A stretch of DNA of 18,304 nt from an uncultured Desulfuromonadales bacterium (lineage in GTDB: Bacteria; Desulfobacterota; Desulfuromonadia; Desulfuromonadales; Geopsychrobacteraceae): positions 1 through 18,304 of the forward strand of contig CAMYNC010000113.1 in NCBI GenBank assembly GCA_947259685.1, in the 5' to 3' direction. Position numbers and translations under genes: made by a program. Position 1 is the first letter of the stretch. The number at the start of each line of letters is the position of its first letter. Below are positions 1-6,887 of the stretch, in pieces. The notes beneath the pieces were generated by a model. The model did no database searches, had not been told where the DNA came from, and saw nothing but the letters and a program-made list of their open reading frames with translations.

Positions 1-1019
1 CCGCCGAGCGCGTGGCGCACCCCGGAGACGTAGCCGACCCCATTGAAGCGCTCCCCAAGCCCGCCCAGCTCGATCAGGCTGCCCGGTTTGAGCTCCCCGT
101 TGCCTTGAAAACGCACCGTTCCGCGAATTTTCGCCAGGCGCGATTTGCGCAGCTGCGCTTCAGCCCAGGCGTCGAGCTCCTGTTGCGAAAGAGCCCCGCC
201 ATGCTGCAGTTCGATCTTGTCGGTGCCGGCGTCCTGGGCCAGGCTGAGAGCATCGATATTCCCCTGGGCGGGGGCCTCGACCTCGGTCAGTTCGGTGGCA
301 AGCAGCTCCTGGTTGGCCAGATTCCAACTGGCTGCGCTCACCGCTTCGGTCTGCAGGCGGGCGTCCAACTCCATCTCCAGGTCGTAGATCCCGGTGCCGT
401 AAGCCAGGCTGGTGACCGGCTCCTGGCTCAGATCAGGCTTGCCGATCTTCAGCTGGTCATCCTCGCAGAGGCAGACCAGCCCCAGGGCTTCGGCCCGCGA
501 AACAATGAAATCCCAGTCGCTGGCCTGGTACTGAACGATGTCGGTGCGGGCTTCACCCGTCGCCTCGGCCTCGATGGCCAGCTCCGGATATTCCCCGATG
601 ATGCTCTCGAACAGCTCGCTGTCGGTGCTCTCTTTGAAATAGCGGGATTTGCGCGCCAGGTTCAGGCGGTAGAGGGGGGCCTTGCACTCGATCAGCAGCA
701 GGCTTTCGCCCTTGCGCTTGACCTTGATTTTCTGCTGGACGATCACCCCTTTGAACAAGCGGCTTTCAGCGTTGGCATAGCCACCTTCGATCTCGATTTC
801 CTTTCCGGGGACCAGCAGCTCACCGCTGCTGAGAGCAAATTCCTGGCTGGCCGGATCACCGTCATAAAGCACCAGGCTGGCCGTGGCAATCCGGTTGATC
901 ACCTTGATGATATCGATCGACACCACCCGGTAGCTGCCGGGCAGCTCTTGGCCGCCCACCTTGATGGTGAAGGTGGTCAGATCGGTCGGCCGGGCGGATG
1001 GAACAGCGTGATCAAACAT
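1..1019 (-). CDS. eCIS VgrG-like spike/hub protein (Afp8/Pvc8-like), 3' part cut off by window edge
   Basis: The frame runs open from ATG at 1019 to the left edge (339 full codons) and lacks its C-terminus. Seen: an N-terminal gp27-like hub domain, with FTIKVGGQELPGSYRVVSID near residues 17-36, a charged strand KRKGESLLLIECKAPLYRL near 99-117, and the VgrG/gpD hallmark SDWDFIVSRAE at 167-177. The visible end, near residue 332, reads VSGVRHALG, which is the usual lead into the OB-fold and needle. Family knowledge: these proteins form the trimeric hub and spike at the baseplate of contractile injection systems and carry the tip or cargo. It starts 6 bp after the Afp7-like gene, so it is translated in the same operon. 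It could equally be named phage gpD/VgrG family; the eCIS assignment comes from its neighbours. Confidence 0.88.
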   Translation of the reverse strand, partial: MFDHAVPSARPTDLTTFTIKVGGQELPGSYRVVSIDIIKVINRIATASLVLYDGDPASQEFALSSGELLVPGKEIEIEGGYANAESRLFKGVIVQQKIKVKRKGESLLLIECKAPLYRLNLARKSRYFKESTDSELFESIIGEYPELAIEAEATGEARTDIVQYQASDWDFIVSRAEALGLVCLCEDDQLKIGKPDLSQEPVTSLAYGTGIYDLEMELDARLQTEAVSAASWNLANQELLATELTEVEAPAQGNIDALSLAQDAGTDKIELQHGGALSQQELDAWAEAQLRKSRLAKIRGTVRFQGNGELKPGSLIELGGLGERFNGVGYVSGVRHALG

Positions 1020-1025
1020 ATTCGG

Positions 1026-1697
1026 TCACCTCAGTGGCGGCAGCTGCAGACTTTGCCCTATGGTTATGCTGCGCAAATTGTTCAGGCCGTTCGCTTCGCC
1101 GACCTGAAAGTAATAGCGCGGATCTTTGTAAATCCGGTAACAGATCAGCGCCAGATGCTCGCCGGCGATAACCTCATGCAGATGGGTTAAATCGGGCGAA
1201 CTGAGATTCTTCAGCAGTTCCCGCAGCGGCGCCGGCTTGTGCTCGCGGAAGCTCGCCGAGAGGACCGCCCGCAAGGGGGTGCCGTTGGGCCGGAACAGCT
1301 TGTAGTTGATGGAAAAACTCTCGAGCACGCAGGTGGCGATGAAGCTGCCCCAGTTGAGCAGCAGAAATTTGGGGCGGTGGATCTTCCCGGAAAAACCGGT
1401 CGTCAGCTTGAACAGTTCGAGCTGAGCCAGAACTTCTATTTTAGGGCCGCTGGCGCCGGTGCCGTCGAGCAGGAAATCGAAACTGAAGCTGCGCGGCTTG
1501 ATCGATTTGAACTTGGCCTCTTCACCGTCATCGCCCTGGGCTGGCTCTTCTGGCCCCAGCTCGATCTCGTTGTTGATGGTAAAGGCCTCCGGATTAAACT
1601 GGGCTATAAAGGGCGGCCCGGCCGGTGGCCCGATCTGAACATTTTCAGAGTCCTCGAAAGGAATGATGGTCAGTTTTGCCATGAAACCGTCAGCCAT
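1026..1697 (-). CDS. eCIS tube/baseplate adaptor with C-terminal LysM (Afp7-like, CIS tube protein family)
   Basis: A 223-residue protein. Residues about 6-160 form a beta-rich domain (AKLTIIPFED near 7-16, FIAQFNPEAFTINNEIE near 30-46, LLLNWGSFIATCVLESFSINYKLF near 112-135) typical of the Afp7/CIS tube family and related to phage gp53-like baseplate proteins. Residues about 173-222 (HEVIAGEHLALICYRIYKDP onward, ending ITIGQSLQLP) are a LysM module. Family knowledge: this protein joins the inner tube to the VgrG hub, and the LysM is thought to fasten the baseplate parts rather than to bind exported peptidoglycan. Two starts are possible: ATG at 1697 (4 bp after the DUF5908 stop, with AGGGAG about 12 nt upstream) or ATG at 1682 giving MAKLTIIPF. 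The first is preferred for its weak Shine-Dalgarno site. It lies between DUF5908 and the VgrG-like gene, the usual eCIS order. Confidence 0.88.
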   Translation of the reverse strand: MADGFMAKLTIIPFEDSENVQIGPPAGPPFIAQFNPEAFTINNEIELGPEEPAQGDDGEEAKFKSIKPRSFSFDFLLDGTGASGPKIEVLAQLELFKLTTGFSGKIHRPKFLLLNWGSFIATCVLESFSINYKLFRPNGTPLRAVLSASFREHKPAPLRELLKNLSSPDLTHLHEVIAGEHLALICYRIYKDPRYYFQVGEANGLNNLRSITIGQSLQLPPLR

Positions 1698-1701
1698 GAT
1701 G

Positions 1702-1872
1702 TTAGCGTTCTCCCTGGCGTTCCAGAACCTTGAGCACTTCTTCGACGCAGTCTTCGATCAGCGCCTTGCGGTCCAGAGGCTTGCCCCGCTGGTCACCGGC
1801 AGGCGTGGTTTTACTCTTGCCGCCGCTAGCGACGCTGGCCTTGATCACGAGTTCTTTGATGATGACCGGCAT
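1702..1872 (-). CDS. DUF5908 family eCIS miniprotein
   Basis: A 56-residue frame from ATG at 1872 to TAA at 1702-1704. It begins MPVIIKELVIKASV, the characteristic opening of DUF5908 proteins, then has a low-complexity Gly/Lys/Thr linker, and ends in an acidic-basic helix (ALIEDCVEEVLKVLERQGER). Family knowledge: DUF5908 genes are found almost only inside contractile injection system loci, between tube and Afp7-like genes; the likely role is a baseplate or assembly part (compare Afp6), but the function is not settled. It is 4 bp from each neighbour (tube protein upstream, LysM protein downstream), which supports real translation despite the short length. The C-terminal helix has heptad-like hydrophobic spacing, so it may pack as a coiled coil (inference). 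Confidence 0.82.
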   Translation of the reverse strand: MPVIIKELVIKASVASGGKSKTTPAGDQRGKPLDRKALIEDCVEEVLKVLERQGER

Positions 1873-1876
1873 AATT

Positions 1877-2317
1877 TTATTGCACCTTGAAATATTGGTA
1901 GCCCAGCTCCAGGCTCTCGATCAGGATCCCGCCACTCTCCGCATTTAAGTCACTGATGTTCCATTTTTTCGGCCAGGCGTTGACAAAGGCGTAAGTCTGC
2001 AGCGGCTCATGTTCTTCATTGAGCAGCGTCACCCAGACCGTGATCGGCTGAATGTCGAAATTATAGATGGCGTCCTCGCACCACTGTCGGACCACCGAAC
2101 CGACCAGCAGCCCCCGCTTCAGCACCAGATCGGGATAACGGGCGCGCACCGGCAGTTTGTGCGCGAAGCGCAGCTCGCCCCCTTCATTGTAGGTCTCTTC
2201 CTCGAGTTCCATAGCCAGCCCGGCAACCTCGCGGAAACGGTGGTCGCTGTCGCCGATGTCGTCGAGGCCGAACTCGACGCGGAAATGAAAACCGACGGGA
2301 GGATAATAAATCGCCAT
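1877..2317 (-). CDS. eCIS tail tube protein paralogue (gp19-like, Afp5/tube-initiator type)
   Basis: A 146-residue gp19-like tube protein. It opens MAIYYPPVGFHFRVEFG and has the family landmarks: FREVAGLAMELEEETYNEGG near 28-47, a PVRARYPDLVLKRGLLVGS strand-turn near 55-73, VWVTLLNEEHEPLQTYAFVNAWP near 94-116, and a final IESLELGYQYFKV strand. These match the adjacent tube gene position by position, but overall similarity is modest. Family knowledge: eCIS loci commonly carry a bulk tube protein (Afp1) and a variant (Afp5) that forms the first ring on the baseplate. Its place next to DUF5908 and the Afp7-like gene suits the initiator role (inference). It starts 2 bp after the stop of the other tube gene, so the two are translationally linked. 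Confidence 0.88.
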   Translation of the reverse strand: MAIYYPPVGFHFRVEFGLDDIGDSDHRFREVAGLAMELEEETYNEGGELRFAHKLPVRARYPDLVLKRGLLVGSVVRQWCEDAIYNFDIQPITVWVTLLNEEHEPLQTYAFVNAWPKKWNISDLNAESGGILIESLELGYQYFKVQ

Positions 2318-2319
2318 GA

Positions 2320-2751
2320 CTAATCGTTCTGGATAACCAGTCCTTCGTGAACCAGTTCCATCGATTCGATCGCCACCTCGTTGCCCTCGGCTTTAAGATC
2401 GGTTGACTGGATCTTGGACGGCCAGGCGTTTTTGACCTTCCAGACCATCACCGGCTCGTGCTCTTCATTGAGCAGGCTGATGGTAATGTCGCGGCGCTCG
2501 ATGGTGTTCATCTTGACCGTATTCATCCAGTTGAAAAATCCGTTTTCGCCGGCAAAAACCCCGCGTTTCAGGGTGATGTTGCTGTACTTGTGCATACCGG
2601 GCATCTTCAGCTTGCTGTACTCGCGGCTGGCGCCGTCACGGTACTCGAGAACTTCAATTTCCTTGTCGAGGCCGGTGACTTCTGAAAATCGGATGCTCGC
2701 ATCGGACCACTCAACCTGAAAATGAAACTTTGGTAGTGGGTATTCAGCCAT
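2320..2751 (-). CDS. eCIS major tail tube protein (gp19-like, Afp1-like)
   Basis: A gp19-like tube protein of 143 residues if started at ATG 2751 (MAEYPLPKFHFQVEW). An ATG at 2757 is also in frame and would add Met-Thr, but the AAAGGGG purine run ends at that codon and sits about 6 nt ahead of 2751, so 2751 is chosen. Landmarks: FSEVTGLDKEIEVLEYRDG near 22-40, KMPGMHKYSNITLKRGVFAG near 49-68, ISLLNEEHEPVMVWKVKNAWP near 92-112 and VAIESMELVHEGLVI near the C-terminus. Family knowledge: these subunits stack as hexameric rings to make the inner tube that is driven out when the sheath contracts and that holds cargo in some systems. It follows the sheath gene after 37 bp. Confidence 0.9.
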   Translation of the reverse strand: MAEYPLPKFHFQVEWSDASIRFSEVTGLDKEIEVLEYRDGASREYSKLKMPGMHKYSNITLKRGVFAGENGFFNWMNTVKMNTIERRDITISLLNEEHEPVMVWKVKNAWPSKIQSTDLKAEGNEVAIESMELVHEGLVIQND

Positions 2752-2788
2752 GGTCATCCCCTTTATCCGCTAGGTAAAAAAAGAAGGG

Positions 2789-4255
2789 TCAGGATTCCTG
2801 CATCTTGTGCGAGAAACGCAGGATGATAAATTCGGCCGGTCGCACCACGGCCATGCCGATTTCGACAATCATGTTCCCTTCGAGAATGTCCTGGGCCGAC
2901 ATCGTCTGGTTGAGCCCGACCCTGACGTAGAACGCCTCCTCCGGCTTGGCACCGGCCAGAGCTCCGGCCCGCCATTGCAGGGTGAGAAAATTCTCGATCA
3001 TGCTGCGGACCTTGACCCAGGTGTTGGCGTCGTTCCCCTCAAAGACGAAATGGGCGGTCGCTTTCTTGACCGATTCCTCAACCATGTTGAAGAAACGCCG
3101 CACCGAAACGTAGCGCCACTCGTTATCATTGCCGGCCAGGGTGCGCCCTCCCCAGACCAGGGTTCCCTTGCCGGTAAAAGCGCGAATGGCGTTGACCGAT
3201 TTGCCGGTCGTGGCGTCGACGTTCAAGCCATCATTGAGGTCGCCGGTGATATTGACCGCCGGACCGAACACGTTGTTAACACTAACATTGGCTGGCGCTT
3301 TCCAAACCCCGCGGGAGCTGTCGACCCGGGCATAAACCCCGGCGATGGCGCCGCTTGGCGGCAGGGTCACGGTGGCGTTGGCGGTGATGAAAGCCTTGAT
3401 CGCATTGTAGATCGCGGTTTCATCCTCCTTGACCGAGCTGTCACTGATCGCGGTGCTGGCCGCAATGCTGCCGGCACCGGCAACGACGCTGCCGTCGGTC
3501 TGAATGGTGTCGGTGGTATGCGCGTTTACGTTGATATTGTCGTCGTTGCTGTAAAATGGCAGCTTGGTATCAAGATAGGGGAAGTAGGCCGCGCCATATT
3601 TGACCTGGTCGAGGTCGCTGGTGATGTTGCCGCGAAAATCAGTGGTCACCTCGGCGTTGGTGTTGACCCCGCTGGGGACCGCATTGGCAACATCGGCGAT
3701 GGTGAAGCGGTCCTGCAACTTGTTACAGTGCGCCAGGGCGGCATCGACGACAGTACCGAGCTGCGCTGCGGTTCCCAGGCAGGCGTCGGGAAATACCAAC
3801 AGGGTCGGCTCGTCGTACTTTTCCAGTTCATTGATCGCATTGGTGAAATCGGCCGGGTCGAAGGCAGCACTCAAACCGCCGATTGACACCAGGTAACAAG
3901 GTCCGCCGCCATTGTCAAAAAACATCTTCATGCTGTAATGAAGAAACCGGGAAGGTAGCGAAGGAGGTGTGCCGTTGAACGACACTTCGGTGGCGGTGAC
4001 CTGACCGGTCGAGGCCAGAATGGTCTGCGCCACATTGACCGACAAGGTCTGGATGCTGGCCAGCCCGAAGTAGCTTTCGAACTCCAACAGTGAAGTGATG
4101 CGGGTCGGCACATTGGTGAGACTGTTGCCGCTCTCGTCAATCGCCTTTTCGGTATAGCCGATAAATCCGGGCACGGCGGTTGCCACCGCGACAACCGATG
4201 GTGGAAATTTGGCGATCTCCTCGATGTAGACCCCGGGCGAATAGTACGTAGCCAT
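2789..4255 (-). CDS. eCIS contractile sheath protein
   Basis: A 488-residue sheath subunit. It opens ATYYSPGVYIEEI, the sheath N-terminal arm signature, followed by the conserved AVPGFIGYTE segment near residues 28-37. The centre (about 190-300) is variable, rich in Thr/Ala/Ser/Asn, and likely faces outward. The C-terminal domain (about 380-488) is highly typical: WRYVSVRRFFNMVEESVKKA, ANTWVKVRSMIENFLTLQWR, and the closing strand AVVRPAEFIILRFSHKM that hooks neighbouring subunits. Family knowledge: sheath rings surround the tube and contract to push it through a target membrane. Only one sheath gene is visible here, whereas Afp and PVC carry several. The ribosome site AAGGAGG right before ATG 4255 is the strongest in the operon, matching the high copy number needed. 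Confidence 0.95.
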   Translation of the reverse strand: MATYYSPGVYIEEIAKFPPSVVAVATAVPGFIGYTEKAIDESGNSLTNVPTRITSLLEFESYFGLASIQTLSVNVAQTILASTGQVTATEVSFNGTPPSLPSRFLHYSMKMFFDNGGGPCYLVSIGGLSAAFDPADFTNAINELEKYDEPTLLVFPDACLGTAAQLGTVVDAALAHCNKLQDRFTIADVANAVPSGVNTNAEVTTDFRGNITSDLDQVKYGAAYFPYLDTKLPFYSNDDNINVNAHTTDTIQTDGSVVAGAGSIAASTAISDSSVKEDETAIYNAIKAFITANATVTLPPSGAIAGVYARVDSSRGVWKAPANVSVNNVFGPAVNITGDLNDGLNVDATTGKSVNAIRAFTGKGTLVWGGRTLAGNDNEWRYVSVRRFFNMVEESVKKATAHFVFEGNDANTWVKVRSMIENFLTLQWRAGALAGAKPEEAFYVRVGLNQTMSAQDILEGNMIVEIGMAVVRPAEFIILRFSHKMQES

Positions 4256-4270
4256 AATTCCTCCTTCTCC
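4256..4270 (-). promoter_or_regulatory. Strong ribosome binding site of the sheath gene
   Basis: On the minus strand this reads GGAGAAGGAGGAATT directly before ATG 4255. It holds a near-perfect anti-16S match (AAGGAGG, 4260-4266) plus a second GGAG just ahead. None of the other eCIS genes in the window has a comparable site, so the sheath is probably the most strongly initiated gene of the operon (inference). Confidence 0.7.
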
Positions 4271-4297
4271 GGTCTTTCGACGCCGAAAAAAAGTGGG

Positions 4298-5059
4298 TTA
4301 TTGCTTTTTAAACCTCAGTAGATAATTCAAGCCCCCTGCGGGGACCCCGTCCTGTGGCGATTCCCAAGAGATATCGACCACGCCGAGAACTCCCTGGGAG
4401 CTCAGCTCGTTGTCGAGATAAATGGTTTGCGGTGAGCTCCCCAGGCTATCTGTGTCGAGCAGATAGGGTCCGCCGGACTGCGCCGAGAGATCGATCCGCG
4501 TACTGGCCAGGGTGGCGCCGCCGCTGTCGATTGTCACCTCTTTCACTGTAACCGCAGGGTTAAAGAACTTTTTGACCAGGTATTTGCTCGGTACTGGTCC
4601 TGCGGAAAGATCGGTTTTGGCGAAAAAAACCTGCGGATAAATTCTCGCCGCATCGGCGACATCGACGAACGCCCCGGCCGCCAGGCTTTGCCCGCCAGCA
4701 GGCTGAATGACACCTGAAGCCTGCAGGTTATCCAGATAGAAGTGCGGTCCCGGCATGGCCGCAGGATCAGGCGCATAGCGGGTAAAAAATGAGGAATCCT
4801 TGAGCTGGGCGGTAAAGCTGAAAGTTATCAGGCTGGTAATCCTACCCAGCAGCGGATCAGCCGCCTGAGGGTTGGCGGCAGAGTAAACCGCAAAGCCCGC
4901 CTCCCGAGGCCGAAAGACCAGTTGATGATCGCTCAGCAGTCGGGCGCAGCGGCTGGTCGGCGAAAAAGAGACGCCCGGCAGAGACTTGCCGCTGCCTTCA
5001 TCGACGACGCTCACCCTGAAAAAAACTTGGTAGTCCAGAACGAATCCCATATCCGTCAC
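4298..5059 (-). CDS. Unrecognised eCIS-locus protein between cap gene and sheath gene
   Basis: I do not recognise this 253-residue protein. It starts with GTG at 5059 overlapping the DUF4255 stop by 4 bp (GTGA), or with ATG at 5050; the overlap favours translational coupling. The sequence looks beta-rich: short hydrophobic stretches alternate with Gly/Ser/Pro/Asp turns, for example LDYQVFFRVSVVDEGSG near residues 8-24, ITSLITFSFTAQLKDSSFF near 74-92, PHFYLDNLQASGVIQP near 105-120 and YLLDTDSLGSSPQTIYLDNE near 199-218. No signal peptide, long hydrophobic segment, catalytic motif or coiled coil is evident. Being fixed between the Pvc16-like cap gene and the sheath, it is probably a structural part such as a second cap, tail terminator or sheath-associated protein (inference only). 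Ig-like or carbohydrate-binding folds are alternatives. Confidence 0.8.
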   Translation of the reverse strand: MTDMGFVLDYQVFFRVSVVDEGSGKSLPGVSFSPTSRCARLLSDHQLVFRPREAGFAVYSAANPQAADPLLGRITSLITFSFTAQLKDSSFFTRYAPDPAAMPGPHFYLDNLQASGVIQPAGGQSLAAGAFVDVADAARIYPQVFFAKTDLSAGPVPSKYLVKKFFNPAVTVKEVTIDSGGATLASTRIDLSAQSGGPYLLDTDSLGSSPQTIYLDNELSSQGVLGVVDISWESPQDGVPAGGLNYLLRFKKQ

Positions 5060-5622
5060 TTCAATCCGGTATCGACCTGAATCCGGGTGATCTCCGGGCC
5101 CGCGATCGTTTCATCAAGCTGAATCTTGACCATCCGCACTTTGTAAAGCACCGAGGGAAAATACGCCCCGCCGAGCACACCCCACAAATGATTCAATTGT
5201 TCGAAGTTCAGATTGTTGAAATCGAAAATCAGCTTTTCCAGACCAGTGGGAAAAGGATTCGCAGCTGTTTCATTCTGGGCAGAAAAAACTGGTTTGCTCT
5301 GGAAGCGCTCGATCGTTTCCGACAACCGCAACAGGCTGGTGCTGTAATTTCCGAATTCGAATGACAAAAGGAGGTAAAGGTTGAGATGCACAGGGGGTTG
5401 CTGGTAGGAGAGCTGATCGTTGACCCGAACCTGGTGTCGGCTGTTTTTTAGGACCGTTTCCTCTTCGATATTGACCAGCGACAGGTAAACGCCGTTGTCG
5501 TTGGTCAGCTCCTTCAGTACGTGGGCGTGATTGATGATCGCTTCTGCATCATCAATCTCCAGGTAATCTCTGAGCTCTCGCCTGATAAATTCTATTGTTT
5601 CGTTAATCATCGACCATTTCAA
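5056..5622 (-). CDS. DUF4255 / Pvc16 N-terminal domain protein, eCIS cap or tail terminator (Afp16-like)
   Basis: About 188 residues from TTG 5622 (GGAG four nt upstream) or 184 from ATG 5610 (GGAG 16 nt upstream, too far). TTG is slightly favoured; both are plausible. The sequence matches the Pvc16/DUF4255 pattern: an N-terminal helix (MINETIEFIRRELRDYLEI), YLSLVNIEEETVLKN near 46-60, PPVHLNLYLLLSFEFGNYST near 76-95, LSETIERFQSKPVFS near 100-114, and LWGVLGGAYFPSVLYKVRMV near 146-165. Family knowledge: Afp16 and Pvc16 cap the distal end of the tube and sheath and set particle length. It is the first gene of the visible eCIS operon; the cap gene leading the operon is common in this class. Its stop overlaps the next gene's start. 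Confidence 0.9.
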   Translation of the reverse strand: MKWSMINETIEFIRRELRDYLEIDDAEAIINHAHVLKELTNDNGVYLSLVNIEEETVLKNSRHQVRVNDQLSYQQPPVHLNLYLLLSFEFGNYSTSLLRLSETIERFQSKPVFSAQNETAANPFPTGLEKLIFDFNNLNFEQLNHLWGVLGGAYFPSVLYKVRMVKIQLDETIAGPEITRIQVDTGLK

Positions 5623-5750
5623 ACCACTCCAAGGTTAAACAATTAAAAAATCTCCATCATAGAAGCCATCATATTTCCGGCTACAATATAACAATGAGCA
5701 CATATTTGAAATTTGAGCCTACCAGACACCAGTTTAATCTCTTTACCTAT

Positions 5751-5779
5751 TTGACCAATTTTTTGACCGATTTGGTCAA
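5751..5779. repeat. TTGACC half-site cluster with inverted repeat, candidate operator
   Basis: On the plus strand TTGACC occurs at 5751-5756 and 5763-5768, and its inverse GGTCAA at 5774-5779, separated from the second by GATTT. The result is one dyad (TTGACC-5-GGTCAA) plus an extra direct half-site 12 bp away. It lies about 130-170 bp ahead of the first eCIS gene. Role as a regulator site is inferred from position and symmetry only. Confidence 0.4.
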
Positions 5780-5827
5780 GCAAGCCAAATACACACGCAA
5801 ATCCATAAATAAATTTGACATTAAAAC

Positions 5828-5847
5828 AAGTAATTGAGGAATTACTT
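5828..5847. repeat. Perfect 8-bp-arm inverted repeat, candidate operator
   Basis: AAGTAATT-GAGG-AATTACTT forms perfect 8-bp arms with a 4-nt spacer in the AT-rich leader ahead of the eCIS operon. It lacks a following T-tract on either strand, so it resembles a dimeric regulator site rather than a terminator. The role is inferred. Confidence 0.4.
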
Positions 5848-5944
5848 AAAACGATGTACTGGTATTCATCTCTTTTCAAGCGACCTCAAAAGATCCGGGA
5901 TGCCTCAAGTTACCGCTAACCATTATCGGCAGGTTCATCTCAAA

Positions 5945-6736
5945 TCAAAGGGCAAACCGCCCGTTTAAGTTTCGGCGGTACTCCCCAGGTGTTACCCCAT
6001 GAATTTTCTTGAACACCCGGTTGAAATGCGACTGGTTGTTGAAACCACTTGCAAGAGCAATTTCGAGAAATGACAATCGGTTTTCTTTGAGTAACCTACT
6101 GGCGTGGGAAAGGCGCAGGTTGTTTACATAGGCCACAAAGGTCATTCCGGTCTTTTTTTTGAAACAGCGAACAAAAGATGAGACGCTCATGCTGGCAGTT
6201 TCTGCCACCTGGCTGAGAGTTAGAGATGCTTTGAAGTGGGAATGGATATGGTAAAAAGCCAGCTCCAGCCCTTCTAAGGGGTAAGCTGCCTGCGACGACT
6301 CGGCAGAGCTGCACACCCCCAGGATATTGCGTAGGGTCAGTTCAAGTTTATCAAGTGACAAGGGTTTGTTGAAGTAGTCCCTCGCCCCTTGACGGAAGAC
6401 ACTTACCGCAACGGCTTCGGAGCCCTGATCGGTCATGATCACAACAGGGATGGAGGGCTTGCTGGACTTGAATTGAGAAAGCAACTCGAAACAGGGGAAT
6501 TCCCGGGAGTGATCGAGCAAGACGAGGTCGACGGGGTTGGCCAGAAAGAGTTTCCAGGCGGCCTGGTGCTCTTTATGGTGGATCAGCAAACACTCCTTAA
6601 ACCCTTCGCTCAGTACGGTGAGATAAGTCGCCTCTCCGGGATCAATTACGAGAATGGTCCCGGAACCCCAATGCAGCTCTCCCTCAAACTCGTTAACGTC
6701 ACCTGCCTTATGGAGAACATAATGGGTCCGTTTCAT
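5945..6736 (-). CDS. Response regulator with AraC-type DNA-binding domain
   Basis: A 263-residue protein. A receiver-like domain spans about residues 26-137: acid pocket Asp32 (LVIDPG, with only one of the usual two acids), likely phosphoacceptor Asp75 (VDLVLLDHSREF), Thr102 (VVIMTDQG) and Lys124 (YFNKP). An AraC/XylS domain with two helix-turn-helix motifs fills about 155-256, including LTLSQVAETASMSVSSFVRC and the closing ASGFNNQSHFNRVFKKIHGV-TPGEYRR signature. Family knowledge: such proteins act as phosphorylation-controlled transcription activators. The missing second pocket acid could weaken Mg binding and phosphorylation. No partner kinase is next to it. It is encoded just upstream of the eCIS operon on the same strand, making it the prime candidate local regulator (inference). 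ATG 6736 has no clear Shine-Dalgarno site. Confidence 0.9.
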   Translation of the reverse strand: MKRTHYVLHKAGDVNEFEGELHWGSGTILVIDPGEATYLTVLSEGFKECLLIHHKEHQAAWKLFLANPVDLVLLDHSREFPCFELLSQFKSSKPSIPVVIMTDQGSEAVAVSVFRQGARDYFNKPLSLDKLELTLRNILGVCSSAESSQAAYPLEGLELAFYHIHSHFKASLTLSQVAETASMSVSSFVRCFKKKTGMTFVAYVNNLRLSHASRLLKENRLSFLEIALASGFNNQSHFNRVFKKIHGVTPGEYRRNLNGRFAL

Positions 6737-6818
6737 AGTGAATCGCCATCAGTATTCTAGGAGGCTGTCGGACTATTCGGGCCGAAGCGAAAATTTGGAT
6801 GTTTGAGACCAGATTTTG

Positions 6819-6863
6819 GCTCGTTTGAGAGCTCATAGCCGTAGCTATGGGCCGAAAAGGAGC
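6819..6863. repeat. Imperfect palindromic element
   Basis: The core is GCTCATAGC (6831-6839), loop CGTA, GCTATGGGC (6844-6852). The pairing continues imperfectly outward to GCTC (6819-6822) and GAGC (6860-6863). The sequence to the left, from about 6761 (AGGAGGCTGTCGGAC onward), looks like the outer part of a longer element whose right arm has eroded. It resembles dispersed palindromic or MITE-like repeats; multicopy status cannot be seen in one window. Confidence 0.45.
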
Positions 6864-6887
6864 TATTCAGACTGTCATATCTATGTC

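Larger units (their letters stand above)
5623..5944. other. AT-rich intergenic leader upstream of the eCIS operon
   Basis: About 320 bases lie between the AraC-type regulator and the first eCIS gene, both transcribed leftward. The stretch is clearly more AT-rich than its surroundings and holds two inverted repeats (listed separately), so it most likely carries the eCIS promoter and its operators. No convincing -35/-10 pair or sigma-54 box could be picked on the minus strand. A weak 78-codon frame (TTG 5879 to 5643, minus) exists but is not supported. No intrinsic terminator is visible after the regulator, so read-through from it into the eCIS operon is possible. Confidence 0.5.

Noticed and set aside
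12..1190. Long plus-strand frame of 392 codons opposite the VgrG-like and LysM genes
   Set aside because: It is a shadow of clearly recognised minus-strand genes in GC-rich DNA, with no family similarity and with typical antisense composition.
2761..2800. Possible attenuator after the sheath gene (CAGGATTCCTG at 2790-2800 followed by a 7-T run on the minus strand), and a similar T-run with TTTCG/CGAAA before the sheath gene
   Set aside because: The stems are only five base pairs and one has a single-base loop, so they cannot form a credible terminator; kept only as a curiosity of the two longer operon gaps.
2807..3886. 359-codon plus-strand frame opposite the sheath gene
   Set aside because: The sheath reading on the minus strand is unmistakable; this frame has antisense composition rich in Gly/Asp/Arg and no motif.
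1..5622. Tailed prophage or type VI secretion system
   Set aside because: DUF4255, DUF5908 and the Afp7-like LysM protein are eCIS hallmarks; no phage head or terminase genes and no T6SS membrane-complex genes are in the window.
5643..5879. 78-codon minus-strand frame starting TTG 5879, with a QIGQKIGQIGKEI stretch
   Set aside because: The internal repetition comes from the TTGACC/GGTCAA repeats; composition is that of AT-rich noncoding DNA, no family is recognised and it occupies the probable eCIS promoter region.
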